8,129 bases of DNA, taken from positions 1-8,129 of the forward strand of contig CAMNFX010000052.1 in NCBI GenBank assembly GCA_946537585.1, written 5' to 3'. Both the position numbers and the translations under genes were made by a program. Positions 1-6,289 of the stretch are shown here, one piece after another. Origin of the DNA: an uncultured Lachnospiraceae bacterium. GTDB taxonomy: Bacteria; Bacillota; Clostridia; Lachnospirales; Lachnospiraceae. Each line of letters starts with the position of its first letter. Position 1 is the stretch's first letter. The notes under the pieces were generated by a model. It saw nothing but the letters and a program-made list of their open reading frames with translations. It was not told the DNA's origin and ran no database searches.

Positions 1-104
1 ATATATGGAAGAGCTTAAAGCAGGAATCGAACAGATACGTATTCAGAGCGGACATGCTGGAAAAAAGCATCTGTCAGGGATAGCAAAGCTTTGGATGCAG
101 GACG
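1..104. other. Left edge, no supported gene
   Basis: This short stretch lies beyond the stop of the glycerate kinase. Two plus-strand frames are open from the window edge. One runs from an ATG at 5 and overlaps the end of the kinase gene, and the other stops at 78-80. Either could be the tail of a convergent gene entering from the left, but neither peptide is recognisable and both are too short to judge. I make no gene call here. Confidence 0.3.
61..98 (-). terminator. Possible intrinsic terminator of the racemase-kinase operon
   Basis: Read on the minus strand, GCATC (98-94) can pair with GATGC (71-67), and this is followed directly by six T residues (66-61). The loop is about 22 nt and contains the palindrome CAAAGCTTTG (84-93). 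The position, just downstream of the glycerate kinase stop, fits a terminator. The stem is only 5 bp, or 7 with two wobble pairs, so the call is weak. Confidence 0.35.
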
Positions 105-1337
105 TTATCTTCGGATCAGCACGATGGAGACGTCATTGACATTGGTGCCTGTGGCGCCGGTCCTGATCAGGCCGCCGATGACATCCAGTCCATGATAGCT
201 GTCATTATCCATCAGGACATCAAAAGGATTCAGGCCGGCCGCCTTCAGCTTTGAAAGCGAAGTGCCGTCCACATATCCTCCTGCAGCATCGCAGGGACCA
301 TCACTGCCGTCGGACCCGACGGAAAAGACGGCCGTATCTTTCAGGCCTGCGATCTTTTCCGCGGCACTGAAGGCGATCACCTGGTTGCGGCCTCCAATGC
401 CGGAGCCTCCGGGGTTCAGGTGCACAACGGTCTCCCCTCCGGCAATGAAGGCGACAGAGTGATCCGTATTCTGCCATGATCTTGCGATGGAGGAAAGAAA
501 GCTGCCGGCTTCGGCGGCTTCACAGTCCATGCAGTCCGTCAGAAAATGTGTTTCATAGCCGAGTTCTTCACAGGCGTCTGCAGCAGCCCGGCAGAGCTCC
601 CGCACCGAACCGGTGATGACGGTCTCTACATTGTCGAGCGTCTTGGGCGTTTCGAGCTTCATAAGATCCCTGCAAAGCGGCGGGAGAATGATGCCAAAGC
701 GTCGGACCGTTTCCGCGGCGTCCTCGCAGGTAGAGCTGTCGGGATAGGCGGGACCCGAGGCGATCATATCCAGCGGATCCCCGATGATATCCGAAAGCAC
801 GACCGCATAGACCTTTGCAGGCATGCAATGCATGGCAAAGCGTCCGCCTTTGACCTTTGAGAGGCGCTTGCGGATGATATTCATGCTGACGATGTCCGCG
901 CCTTTTGCGAGGAGCTGGCTGGTCACATTCTGCAGGTCCTCCGGAGAGCATTCCGGGTCTTCAAACAGCGTGCTTCCGCCGCCGGAGAGCAGGAAGAGGA
1001 CCGTATCCTGTTCTGTGAGGCCGGCCGTCATTGAAAGCGCTTCTTTTGTAGCGGAAAAGGAATCCGCATCCGGTACGGGATGACCGGCTTCCCGGATCTT
1101 AAATCCTCCGATCGGTCCCTGGGAATAGCCGTGCTTGGTAATGACGATGCCGTCAGAGATCCGGTCTCCCAGCGTTTCATGCGCCGAGAGCGCCATAGAC
1201 CAGGCGGCCTTTCCCACGGCCACAAGGATCAGGCGGCCCGGGGAAAATTCTTTCCCTGTAAGTGCCCGCCGGACAGCTTCATCCGGCAGGACCTGCCGGA
1301 TCGCATAATCGATGATGTGATCACAGTCTTTTCGCAT
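105..1337 (-). CDS. Glycerate 2-kinase, DUF4147/MOFRL family
   Basis: This is a 410-residue protein of the class II glycerate kinase family (also annotated as GckA/TtuD or 'hydroxypyruvate reductase'). The family phosphorylates D-glycerate with ATP to 2-phosphoglycerate in the cytoplasm, feeding lower glycolysis. The N-terminal DUF4147 domain shows VGKAAWSMA (41-49, with the conserved Lys43), EAGHPVPD (83-90), LSGGGSTLFEDP (117-128), an NIIRKRLSKVKGGR segment (153-166) and LSDIIGDPLDMIASGP (181-196). The C-terminal MOFRL domain shows AGGETVV (309-315), GSGIGGRNQ (321-329, with Arg327) and GSDGSDGPCDAAGG (351-364). The length is normal for the family. The ATG is preceded by GGGAG (minus strand, 1348-1344) at a good distance. 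The stop of the upstream LarA homologue is only 14 bp away, so the two are almost certainly co-transcribed. Family assignment is firm. D-glycerate as the substrate is the family norm, not proven here. Confidence 0.9.
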   Translation of the reverse strand: MRKDCDHIIDYAIRQVLPDEAVRRALTGKEFSPGRLILVAVGKAAWSMALSAHETLGDRISDGIVITKHGYSQGPIGGFKIREAGHPVPDADSFSATKEALSMTAGLTEQDTVLFLLSGGGSTLFEDPECSPEDLQNVTSQLLAKGADIVSMNIIRKRLSKVKGGRFAMHCMPAKVYAVVLSDIIGDPLDMIASGPAYPDSSTCEDAAETVRRFGIILPPLCRDLMKLETPKTLDNVETVITGSVRELCRAAADACEELGYETHFLTDCMDCEAAEAGSFLSSIARSWQNTDHSVAFIAGGETVVHLNPGGSGIGGRNQVIAFSAAEKIAGLKDTAVFSVGSDGSDGPCDAAGGYVDGTSLSKLKAAGLNPFDVLMDNDSYHGLDVIGGLIRTGATGTNVNDVSIVLIRR

Positions 1338-1351
1338 GAAATACTCCCGGT

Positions 1352-2635
1352 TTATACGACCATGACGGAGATCCCGTCCGGAATGGCCAGGATGCTGCCG
1401 TTTTCAATGCCTTTGGCCAAAAGGATCTGATCGGCCTTTTCGAGCGCCTCGTCGAGGCTGTGCGCCGGGATCATCTGGAACTCGGAGACGATCTCATCGG
1501 GAGCATCGGAAACGAATACAACGCTTGCCCGCAGCAGGATCCTCGCGAGGATCTGGGACTGCCACTGGTCGATGATCGTTTTGTCGGGCGGCGTTTCGAT
1601 GAAGCTCTGCATCATGCGCCCGAGATCCTTCTCATCGCGGAAGGTCTTATAAAGCACCTCGCCGCCGTGCCCGTCGCTGCATTTCGAGATCATGATGATC
1701 ACGCCGCCTTCTTTTACGGCAGCTTCCGCGGCGGTCATTCCCTTGACGGATTGATAAATGTTCTGATCGAGCGGATATCCTCCGTTGGTGGAGATCACGA
1801 TGTCGGAAGGAATGGCATCTACCCTGCACTTTGAGGACAGGAATTCCCTGCCGGCACGGTGCGCCAGATCGACATCTCCGGCAACGGCATAGATCGCTTC
1901 CTTCTCGGAGTTGATCACAACATTGACGACATAGGCGAGACGGGCTGCCCGGGCCGCATACAGCATATCGTTATGGATCGGGTTGCCGTCTACGATGCCG
2001 GTACGCGCCTTCGGGCTTGCGATGAACTGCCCGTTATGGTTGTAGAGAACCGTCTTTCTCGACGCGATTCCGGGAAGGATGCTCTTTCTTCCGCCGGAAA
2101 AGCCGGCAAAGAAATGGGGCTCGATAAAGCCCTCCGCGACCAGCAGGTCAGCCTCGGCCGCAAGGCGGTTGATGATGAGGTCTCCGCCGGAGGGAAGTTT
2201 GCCGAGATAGACCTGATTCTCTGTATCGTCGCAGTCATGGATCACGATCTTTTCATTTTCCACGATCTCGGGGCCGAACTTTGAGATCAGTTCTTCCTTT
2301 GTCGTCTCACGGTGGCAGCCTGTAGAGATCAGGATGGTAATGTCGGCATCGGGACTGCCTTCGCGAATCTCCGCAAGCATATGCGGGACGATACATTTGC
2401 TGGGAACGGGACGGGTATGGTCGCTTGCGATCAGGACGACCTTCTTCTTTCCCTCTGCCATCACGGACAGCCTGGGCGTTCCGATGGGAGACGCCATGGC
2501 ATCCTTCACCAGCTCATCCGGCGATTTTTCCGCGTGATAGTCGTGCATATGGGAAACAAGCGTTCCCGCGTAACGCTCTTCAGGGATATGAAGAGACAAG
2601 AATTCTTTTCCGTATGGAAATCTGATATCCGGCAT
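1352..2635 (-). CDS. larA: LarA-family nickel-dependent 2-hydroxyacid racemase/epimerase
   Basis: This is a 427-residue protein of the lactate racemase family (LarA; DUF2088 N-terminal domain). These enzymes use a covalently bound nickel-pincer nucleotide to racemise or epimerise 2-hydroxyacids by hydride transfer. The sequence has SDHTRPVP (71-78, with Asp72 and Arg75), STGCHRE (104-110, with His108), EPHFFAGFSGGRKS (172-185, with His174 and Lys184), YNHNG (198-202, with His200) and QNIYQSVKGM (291-300, with Gln295 and Lys298). From memory these match the catalytic histidines, pincer lysine, nickel ligand and substrate-binding residues of Lactobacillus plantarum LarA, even in numbering, so an active, cofactor-loaded enzyme is expected. 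AAGGAGAGG (minus strand, 2652-2644) supports the ATG. It is the first gene of a two-gene operon with a glycerate kinase. LarA homologues act on several 2-hydroxyacids, so the substrate is open and the larA symbol denotes family only. The cofactor-synthesis genes larB, larC and larE must lie elsewhere. Confidence 0.9.
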   Translation of the reverse strand: MPDIRFPYGKEFLSLHIPEERYAGTLVSHMHDYHAEKSPDELVKDAMASPIGTPRLSVMAEGKKKVVLIASDHTRPVPSKCIVPHMLAEIREGSPDADITILISTGCHRETTKEELISKFGPEIVENEKIVIHDCDDTENQVYLGKLPSGGDLIINRLAAEADLLVAEGFIEPHFFAGFSGGRKSILPGIASRKTVLYNHNGQFIASPKARTGIVDGNPIHNDMLYAARAARLAYVVNVVINSEKEAIYAVAGDVDLAHRAGREFLSSKCRVDAIPSDIVISTNGGYPLDQNIYQSVKGMTAAEAAVKEGGVIIMISKCSDGHGGEVLYKTFRDEKDLGRMMQSFIETPPDKTIIDQWQSQILARILLRASVVFVSDAPDEIVSEFQMIPAHSLDEALEKADQILLAKGIENGSILAIPDGISVMVV

Positions 2636-2754
2636 AAATGGTTCCTCTCCTTTTGCTGACCGGCCACCATCGGGCGGAGGCAGTATGATATGGTTAAAGA
2701 CACCCCGGGAAACACGAGCATGGTCTGCAGATATTTCGGAGGTTCATGCAATAC

Positions 2755-2783
2755 ATTGTACTATAAAAAGAATGTTTTAGAAA
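2755..2783 (-). promoter_or_regulatory. Candidate promoter for the racemase-kinase operon
   Basis: On the minus strand a TACAAT -10 box occupies 2760-2755. At 17 nt spacing the -35 position (2783-2778) reads TTTCTA, which matches consensus at only three positions. Transcription would start about 110 bp upstream of the LarA homologue. The region is AT-rich and divergent to a better plus-strand promoter. No operator or riboswitch is evident in the leader of about 110 nt. The call is weak. Confidence 0.3.
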
Positions 2784-2789
2784 TCATTC

Positions 2790-2818
2790 TTGCATATTCC
2801 GTGAAATACGTCTACAAT
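2790..2818 (+). promoter_or_regulatory. Sigma-A-type promoter of the thiamin salvage operon
   Basis: A -35 box TTGCAT (2790-2795) and a -10 box TACAAT (2813-2818) are separated by exactly 17 nt. Four of six and five of six bases match the sigma-70/sigma-A consensus. The predicted start near 2825 lies just before a strong hairpin and about 55 nt before the TPP aptamer, the layout expected for a riboswitch leader. The promoter itself is probably constitutive, with control exerted by the riboswitch. Confidence 0.65.
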
Positions 2819-2826
2819 GCATATAT

Positions 2827-2853
2827 CTGCTGAGCCGGCAGGACCGGCAGCAG
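2827..2853 (+). other. Strong GC-rich hairpin at the predicted 5' end of the leader RNA
   Basis: CTGCTG (2827-2832) pairs with CAGCAG (2848-2853), and CCGG (2835-2838) pairs with CCGG (2844-2847). This gives a 10 bp stem with a two-nt AG bulge and a five-nt loop. No T-run follows on either strand, so it is not an intrinsic terminator. It begins within a few nt of the start predicted from the promoter and precedes the TPP aptamer. A 5'-terminal stem often protects RNA from decay; that role here is inference. Confidence 0.55.
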
Positions 2854-2875
2854 TACGCAGTATAAGTGAATAAAA

Positions 2876-2965
2876 GCCGGGGGGTTCCTTGAAGGAGCTG
2901 AGATAGGGCTGAGAGTCCTGACCCGTACACCTGATTTGGATCATGCCAACGTAGGAAGTCTGTAC
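2876..2965 (+). promoter_or_regulatory. TPP riboswitch (THI-box aptamer)
   Basis: The conserved TPP aptamer elements occur in order. There is a G-run (2879-2884) for P2. A P3 stem TTCCT/AGGAG (2885-2889 with 2893-2897) is followed by the pyrimidine-sensing CTGAGA (2898-2903). The accessory hairpin AGGGCT-GAG-AGTCCT (2905-2919) comes next, then ACCC (2921-2924) closing P2. P4 is CCT/AGG (2930-2932 with 2953-2955) and P5 is TTGG/CCAA (2936-2939 with 2946-2949), which differs from the commoner CTGG/CCAG yet keeps pairing. The pyrophosphate-side ATGCCAACGTAGG segment is clear. P1 is not obvious by eye. The aptamer stands before an intrinsic terminator and thiD, so excess TPP should switch the operon off by premature termination. 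Confidence 0.93.
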
Positions 2966-2998
2966 AAAGCACGTCGGAAGGTCCGGGGTGCTTTTTTT
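2966..2998 (+). terminator. Riboswitch expression-platform terminator
   Basis: AAAGCAC (2966-2972) pairs with GTGCTTT (2988-2994), and inside it CGGA (2975-2978) pairs with TCCG (2982-2985) around an AGG loop. A T-G wobble and a G-G mismatch lie between the two helices. The stem runs into seven T residues (2992-2998). It starts directly after the TPP aptamer, as expected for TPP-dependent transcription termination. I could not identify a convincing antiterminator pairing by eye. Confidence 0.85.
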
Positions 2999-3017
2999 CA
3001 ACTGTTATTCTGCGTGA

Positions 3018-3048
3018 GCGATCGGTCGGGGGCACCACTTCCGGTCGC
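3018..3048 (+). other. Hairpin in the thiD leader downstream of the terminator
   Basis: GCGATCGG (3018-3025) pairs with CCGGTCGC (3041-3048), giving 8 bp with one wobble and a 15-nt loop. No T-run follows. The 5' arm AGCGAT (3017-3022) is also complementary to ATCGCT (3061-3066), so two alternative pairings exist shortly before the thiD ribosome binding site (3077-3081). Whether this has any function is unknown. Confidence 0.4.
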
Positions 3049-3087
3049 TATATAAAATCAATCGCTGTAAAACGAAAGGAGCAGAAC

Positions 3088-3879
3088 ATGCGGACAGCAT
3101 TGACAATCGCAGGCAGTGATACCTGCGGAGGCGCCGGCATTCAGGCCGACATCAAAACCATGACCGCCAATGGCGTCTATGCCATGAGCGCGATCACTGC
3201 GCTGACTGCGCAGAACACGACCGGCGTTACCGGCATTATGGAGGTAACACCGGACTTCTTAAAGCTCGAGCTCGATACCGTGATCACAGATATCCGGCCC
3301 GACGCTGTCAAGATCGGGATGGTTTCCGCCTCGGAACTCATCCGCGTCATTTCTGAAACGATCCGACACTATGAACTGAAAAATGTCGTCGTTGATCCGG
3401 TCATGGTCGCTACCAGCGGCGCAAGACTGATCAGCGAGGATGCGATCGGCACCCTGAAGGAGTGTCTGCTTCCGCTTGCGACCGTCCTCACGCCAAATAT
3501 CCCCGAAGCCGAGGTCCTTTCCGGCATGGAGATCAAAAGCCCGGAGGATATGGTCACGGCAGCGGAGCTGATCAGCAAAACCTACGGCTGTGCAGTGCTC
3601 TTAAAGGGCGGTCATAACATGAACGACGCCAATGACCTGCTTTACAGAGACGGCGGCTTCAAGTGGTTCAACGGCAAACGGATCGACAATCCCAACACCC
3701 ACGGAACCGGCTGCACGCTCTCCAGCGCGATCGCCTCGAACCTTGCCAAGGGCTATGATCTCGATACGGCTGTGGAAAAAGCCAAGAACTACATCAGCGG
3801 CGCACTCGCGGCAATGCTGGATCTCGGCAAGGGCAGCGGTCCGATGAATCACGCCTTCGCTATTCGCGGCGAGTACTGA
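3088..3879 (+). CDS. thiD: Hydroxymethylpyrimidine/phosphomethylpyrimidine kinase ThiD
   Basis: This 263-residue ribokinase-fold enzyme phosphorylates 4-amino-5-hydroxymethyl-2-methylpyrimidine (HMP) to HMP-P and then HMP-PP, the pyrimidine half of thiamin phosphate. The family signature AGSDTCGGAGIQADIKT (8-24) opens the protein. VVDPVMVATSG (101-111), LTPNIPEAEVLSG (134-146) and LLKGGH (171-176) follow. The anion-hole motif HGTGCTLSSAIA (205-216) carries the conserved Cys209. The length is typical of a stand-alone ThiD with no ThiE or TenA fusion. AGGAG (3077-3081) lies 6 nt before the ATG. It is the first gene after the TPP riboswitch, and tenA follows after 24 bp. The context of TenA and a precursor importer makes salvage of HMP the likely job. 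Confidence 0.96.
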   Translation: MRTALTIAGSDTCGGAGIQADIKTMTANGVYAMSAITALTAQNTTGVTGIMEVTPDFLKLELDTVITDIRPDAVKIGMVSASELIRVISETIRHYELKNVVVDPVMVATSGARLISEDAIGTLKECLLPLATVLTPNIPEAEVLSGMEIKSPEDMVTAAELISKTYGCAVLLKGGHNMNDANDLLYRDGGFKWFNGKRIDNPNTHGTGCTLSSAIASNLAKGYDLDTAVEKAKNYISGALAAMLDLGKGSGPMNHAFAIRGEY

Positions 3880-3903
3880 TCCGGAGAAAGGCAGGAACTG
3901 AAT

Positions 3904-4584
3904 ATGAGTGTTTCCGAACGCCTGATCCGGGAGAGCGGCGATATCTGGAAAAAGTATGACGAGCATCCGTTTGTCACCGGTATGGCAGACGGCTCGCTTG
4001 CTGTTGAAAAATTCCGATACTATATGATACAGGACTACCTGTATCTGTTTGATTATGCCAGAGTTTTTGCCCTGGGGACAGCCAAAGCCGCGGATCCGAA
4101 GACCATGGAGATCTTCGCGGGCTATGTTCATCAGATCCTGCATGGAGAGATGGAGATACACCGGGGGTATATGAAGCGCCTCGGGATCCCCGAGGAGGAA
4201 GCGGCCCAGGCGAAGCCTTCCATTGCGACCCGTTCCTACACCTCCTATATGCTCTCCATTGCATGGGCAGAGGGCCCTGCCGAGATCGCGGCTTCGATCC
4301 TGGCCTGCGCCGTCAGCTATGAGCTGATCGCACAGCATATGCTTGAAGCGCATCCGGAGTGCCGGGATCATGGGTTTTACGGAGAATGGGTCCGGGGTTA
4401 CGCCGACCCCGGATACCATGAGGCAAATGAAGAACTGAAGGCCATGACGGACAGGCTGTCCGAAGGATATTCCGAAGAACAGATCCGGCATCTTTCAGAG
4501 ATATTCCGTACCTGTTCACAGTATGAGCTGATGTTCTGGGACATGGGCTATGAAGGCGGAGTAAAATACGATGCTGACACTTGA
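3904..4584 (+). CDS. tenA: TenA, Cys-type aminopyrimidine aminohydrolase (thiaminase II)
   Basis: This 226-residue all-helical TenA/Thi-4 family protein hydrolyses 4-amino-5-aminomethyl-2-methylpyrimidine to HMP and ammonia, salvaging degraded thiamin. It can also cleave thiamin. The sequence has FRYYMIQDYLYLFDYAR (37-53), with Asp44 and Tyr47, then Tyr112, the nucleophile Cys135 and Tyr139 in ILACAVSYE (132-140), YGEWVRGY (159-166) and the C-terminal Glu208 in YELMFWDMGY (207-216). From memory, Asp44, Tyr47, Tyr112, Cys135 and Tyr139 carry the same numbers as the active-site residues of Bacillus subtilis TenA. The cysteine places it in the TenA_C rather than the TenA_E group. AGGA (3893-3896) lies 7 nt before the ATG. 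The gene overlaps the next by 14 bp, so the hydrolase and the importer ATPase are probably translationally coupled. Confidence 0.95.
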   Translation: MSVSERLIRESGDIWKKYDEHPFVTGMADGSLAVEKFRYYMIQDYLYLFDYARVFALGTAKAADPKTMEIFAGYVHQILHGEMEIHRGYMKRLGIPEEEAAQAKPSIATRSYTSYMLSIAWAEGPAEIAASILACAVSYELIAQHMLEAHPECRDHGFYGEWVRGYADPGYHEANEELKAMTDRLSEGYSEEQIRHLSEIFRTCSQYELMFWDMGYEGGVKYDADT

Positions 4585-5380
4585 GAACATCCGTTTTTGC
4601 TATAAGAATTCCGCGGCGCCGATCTTTGACGGCCTTTCCCTGCGTGCGGAAAAGGGGAGCTTCGTCAGTATCATCGGAGCGAGCGGAAGCGGCAAGACGA
4701 CCCTGTTCCGCCTGCTCAACGGACTGGAGCAGCCTGAAGAGGGCAGGATCCTGATCGACGGGGAGCCGCTTTCCGCCCACAGGCAGTATGCTTCCTATAT
4801 GCCGCAGCAGGACCTTCTGTTCCCATGGCTGACGGTGGAAAAAAATGTCATGCTGCCCATGACTGTCCAGAAAAAGCCTAAAGAAGAAGCAGCGGCAAAA
4901 GCGAGGGAGCTCCTCCGGCAGGTGGGGCTTGAAGGCTGGGAAAACCGCTGGCCGAGAGAGCTTTCCGGCGGCATGCGTCAGAGAGTGTCCTTTGCAAGGA
5001 CGCTCTGCGCGGGCGGAGATATCCTTCTGCTCGACGAACCTTTTTCCGCACTGGATTCCATTACCCGGATCCAGCTGCAGGAATGGCTCATGGATCAGTG
5101 GAAGCAGCTTAACAAGACGATCCTGTTTATCACCCATGATGTGGAAGAAGCGATCTTCCTGTCGCAGAAGATCCTGGTCCTCACCGGACATCCCGTGACG
5201 GGACTGATGGAGTTTACGGTCCCGATGCCCAAAGAGCGGAACCGGGAAATGCTGCTTCTGCCAGAGACAGCAAGGCTGAAGGAAGACCTGATCGCACTCC
5301 TTCGCAGGGAAGCAAAGGCAGAGGGTACAGAGGGCGCGGAACGGATCCACGATGCAGACGAAGCCGGTATAGACAGATGA
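4571..5380 (+). CDS. thiZ: ABC transporter ATPase, ThiZ-like (pyrimidine precursor importer)
   Basis: This 269-residue nucleotide-binding subunit belongs to the SsuB/TauB-type group of ABC importers. It has Walker A GASGSGKT (36-43), a Q-loop in MPQQDLLFPWLTV (77-89), the ABC signature LSGGMRQR (131-138), Walker B ILLLDEP (151-157) with the D-loop SALD (159-162), and the switch histidine His189 in ITHD (187-190). All catalytic elements are intact. The ATG overlaps the end of tenA by 14 bp and is preceded by GGCGGAGT (4555-4562). Its stop overlaps the next possible start as ATGA (5377-5380). On its own the sequence does not give the substrate. The neighbours (tenA, thiD, THI5-type binding protein, TPP riboswitch) point to formylaminopyrimidine or HMP. 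The thiZ symbol rests on this context. Confidence 0.9.
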   Translation: MLTLENIRFCYKNSAAPIFDGLSLRAEKGSFVSIIGASGSGKTTLFRLLNGLEQPEEGRILIDGEPLSAHRQYASYMPQQDLLFPWLTVEKNVMLPMTVQKKPKEEAAAKARELLRQVGLEGWENRWPRELSGGMRQRVSFARTLCAGGDILLLDEPFSALDSITRIQLQEWLMDQWKQLNKTILFITHDVEEAIFLSQKILVLTGHPVTGLMEFTVPMPKERNREMLLLPETARLKEDLIALLRREAKAEGTEGAERIHDADEAGIDR

Positions 5381-6264
5381 GCGCGGCAGCAAATAATAAT
5401 CATACGGAAACCGTGTCTCACGGCTCCGCCGTTTCACCACGTATACATGAAACTAACGTGTCGCCTTCGCCCAACAGGGCTCGGCTCACTGATTTTCATA
5501 GTAGTGATCGAATAACGGGCATGAGGCGGCGGTTCATCAGTATCGGATTTCTGATCCTGCTCGTGGTCTGCTGGGAGCTTTTAAGTGCAGGCATTGGAAA
5601 GCCCTACATCCTCCCTTCTCCTTCGGCGGTGCTTGGGAGCCTGTGGGAAAACCGCCGTGAGATCTTCTTTACACATCTTCCGGCTACTTTTACCGTTGTT
5701 GCGGCAGGAGGCATCCTGGCGGTCCTTCTGGGAGCTTTGTTTGCTGTTGCGATGGACTGGAGCCCATGGCTGATGCAGGCCCTGTATCCTATCCTGACGG
5801 TCACACAGACGATCCCGGTCATGTGCCTTGCACCGGTACTGGTGCTTTGGTTCGGGTATACGGTACGGATGAGAGTGATCGTGGTGATCCTGGTCAACTT
5901 TTTTACCGTGACGGTAGATCTTTCCGACGGATTTCGTGCCACGCGGGAGGACCGCGCCGAGCTGCTGTGTACCTTTGGAGCAGACCGCCTGCAGGAGTTC
6001 TGGCTCCTTCGAATGCCGACAGCACTGCCGAATCTGTTCACGGCCTTGAAGATCTCGGTCCCCTGGAGCGTGATCGGTGCAGCTGTGGCGGAATGGCTGG
6101 GTGCGCCGGCGGGACTCGGTATGTACAGCCGCTCCTGCATGATGAACCTGGACGCGGCGGGACTGCTCGCGCCCCTGATGGTGCTGACCGCACTGGCGCT
6201 TTTCATGAACGGCATCCTGGGCCTGATCGAAATGAGGCTTATGAGGTGGAAAGGCAATTTATAA
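5377..6264 (+). CDS. thiX: ABC transporter permease, ThiX-like, with unusual N-terminal extension
   Basis: This is an SsuC/TauC-type (BPD_transp_1) permease, 295 residues from the ATG at 5377. Hydrophobic segments lie near 53-70, 103-126, 133-160, 166-183, 214-234 and 262-284. The cytoplasmic EAA-type loop is around 190-208, ending in LP, and TQTIPVMC (143-150) is shared with the second permease. Residues 1-48 are polar, rich in Ser, His and Asn, and have no counterpart in that paralogue. A second start, Met49 at 5521, would give a normal-length protein but has no clear ribosome binding site, whereas 5377 overlaps the ATPase stop (ATGA) and suits coupling. I keep 5377 as the formal start because the frame is open throughout. 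The extension is probably an inserted repeat (see the separate entry). The protein forms the membrane channel with the ATPase and binding protein. Confidence 0.85.
   Translation: MSAAANNNHTETVSHGSAVSPRIHETNVSPSPNRARLTDFHSSDRITGMRRRFISIGFLILLVVCWELLSAGIGKPYILPSPSAVLGSLWENRREIFFTHLPATFTVVAAGGILAVLLGALFAVAMDWSPWLMQALYPILTVTQTIPVMCLAPVLVLWFGYTVRMRVIVVILVNFFTVTVDLSDGFRATREDRAELLCTFGADRLQEFWLLRMPTALPNLFTALKISVPWSVIGAAVAEWLGAPAGLGMYSRSCMMNLDAAGLLAPLMVLTALALFMNGILGLIEMRLMRWKGNL
5388..5520 (+). repeat. Palindrome-rich segment inserted in frame in the first permease gene (candidate repeat element)
   Basis: Within about 110 bp there are six short inverted repeats. CCGTG/CACGG is at 5411-5415 and 5419-5423. 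ACGGC/GCCGT is at 5420-5424 and 5428-5432. GTTTCA/TGAAAC is at 5431-5436 and 5448-5453. CACGT/ACGTG is at 5438-5442 and 5456-5460. GCCC/GGGC is at 5469-5472 and 5477-5480. TCACT/AGTGA is at 5486-5490 and 5503-5507. The stretch encodes only the unusual polar N-terminus of the permease. The sequences at its two edges are similar, ATGAGCGCGGC (5377) and ATGAGGCGGC (5521), as an imperfect target duplication would be. The in-frame insertion resembles Rickettsia palindromic elements in principle. That this is a dispersed repeat is inference and the exact ends are uncertain. Confidence 0.45.
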
Positions 6265-6289
6265 ATATATTCAGAGGAGGAAAAACTAT

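Noticed and set aside
2777..3038. Small minus-strand open frames across the TPP riboswitch region.
   Set aside because: They cover conserved riboswitch and terminator structure on the opposite strand and have no convincing ribosome binding site.
3601..4491. A 296-codon minus-strand open frame opposite thiD and tenA.
   Set aside because: Its frame mirrors the codon bias of thiD and tenA, it crosses their intergenic gap, and the peptide shows no known fold or motif.
4313..5440. A 375-codon open frame on the minus strand, opposite tenA, the ATPase and the start of the first permease.
   Set aside because: It lies antisense to genes with complete family motifs, its translation is rich in Arg, His and Cys with no recognisable domain, and it spans gene boundaries. 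It is a shadow of GC-biased coding sequence.
5411..5507. CRISPR-like or phage attachment reading of the inverted repeats at the start of the first permease.
   Set aside because: There are no regularly spaced direct repeats, and no integrase or tRNA gene is near. The short, differing inverted repeats fit a palindromic element better.
5604..6257. A 217-codon minus-strand open frame opposite the first permease.
   Set aside because: The permease frame has the expected membrane helices and EAA-type loop. The antisense product is a Ser/Arg/Thr-rich shadow.
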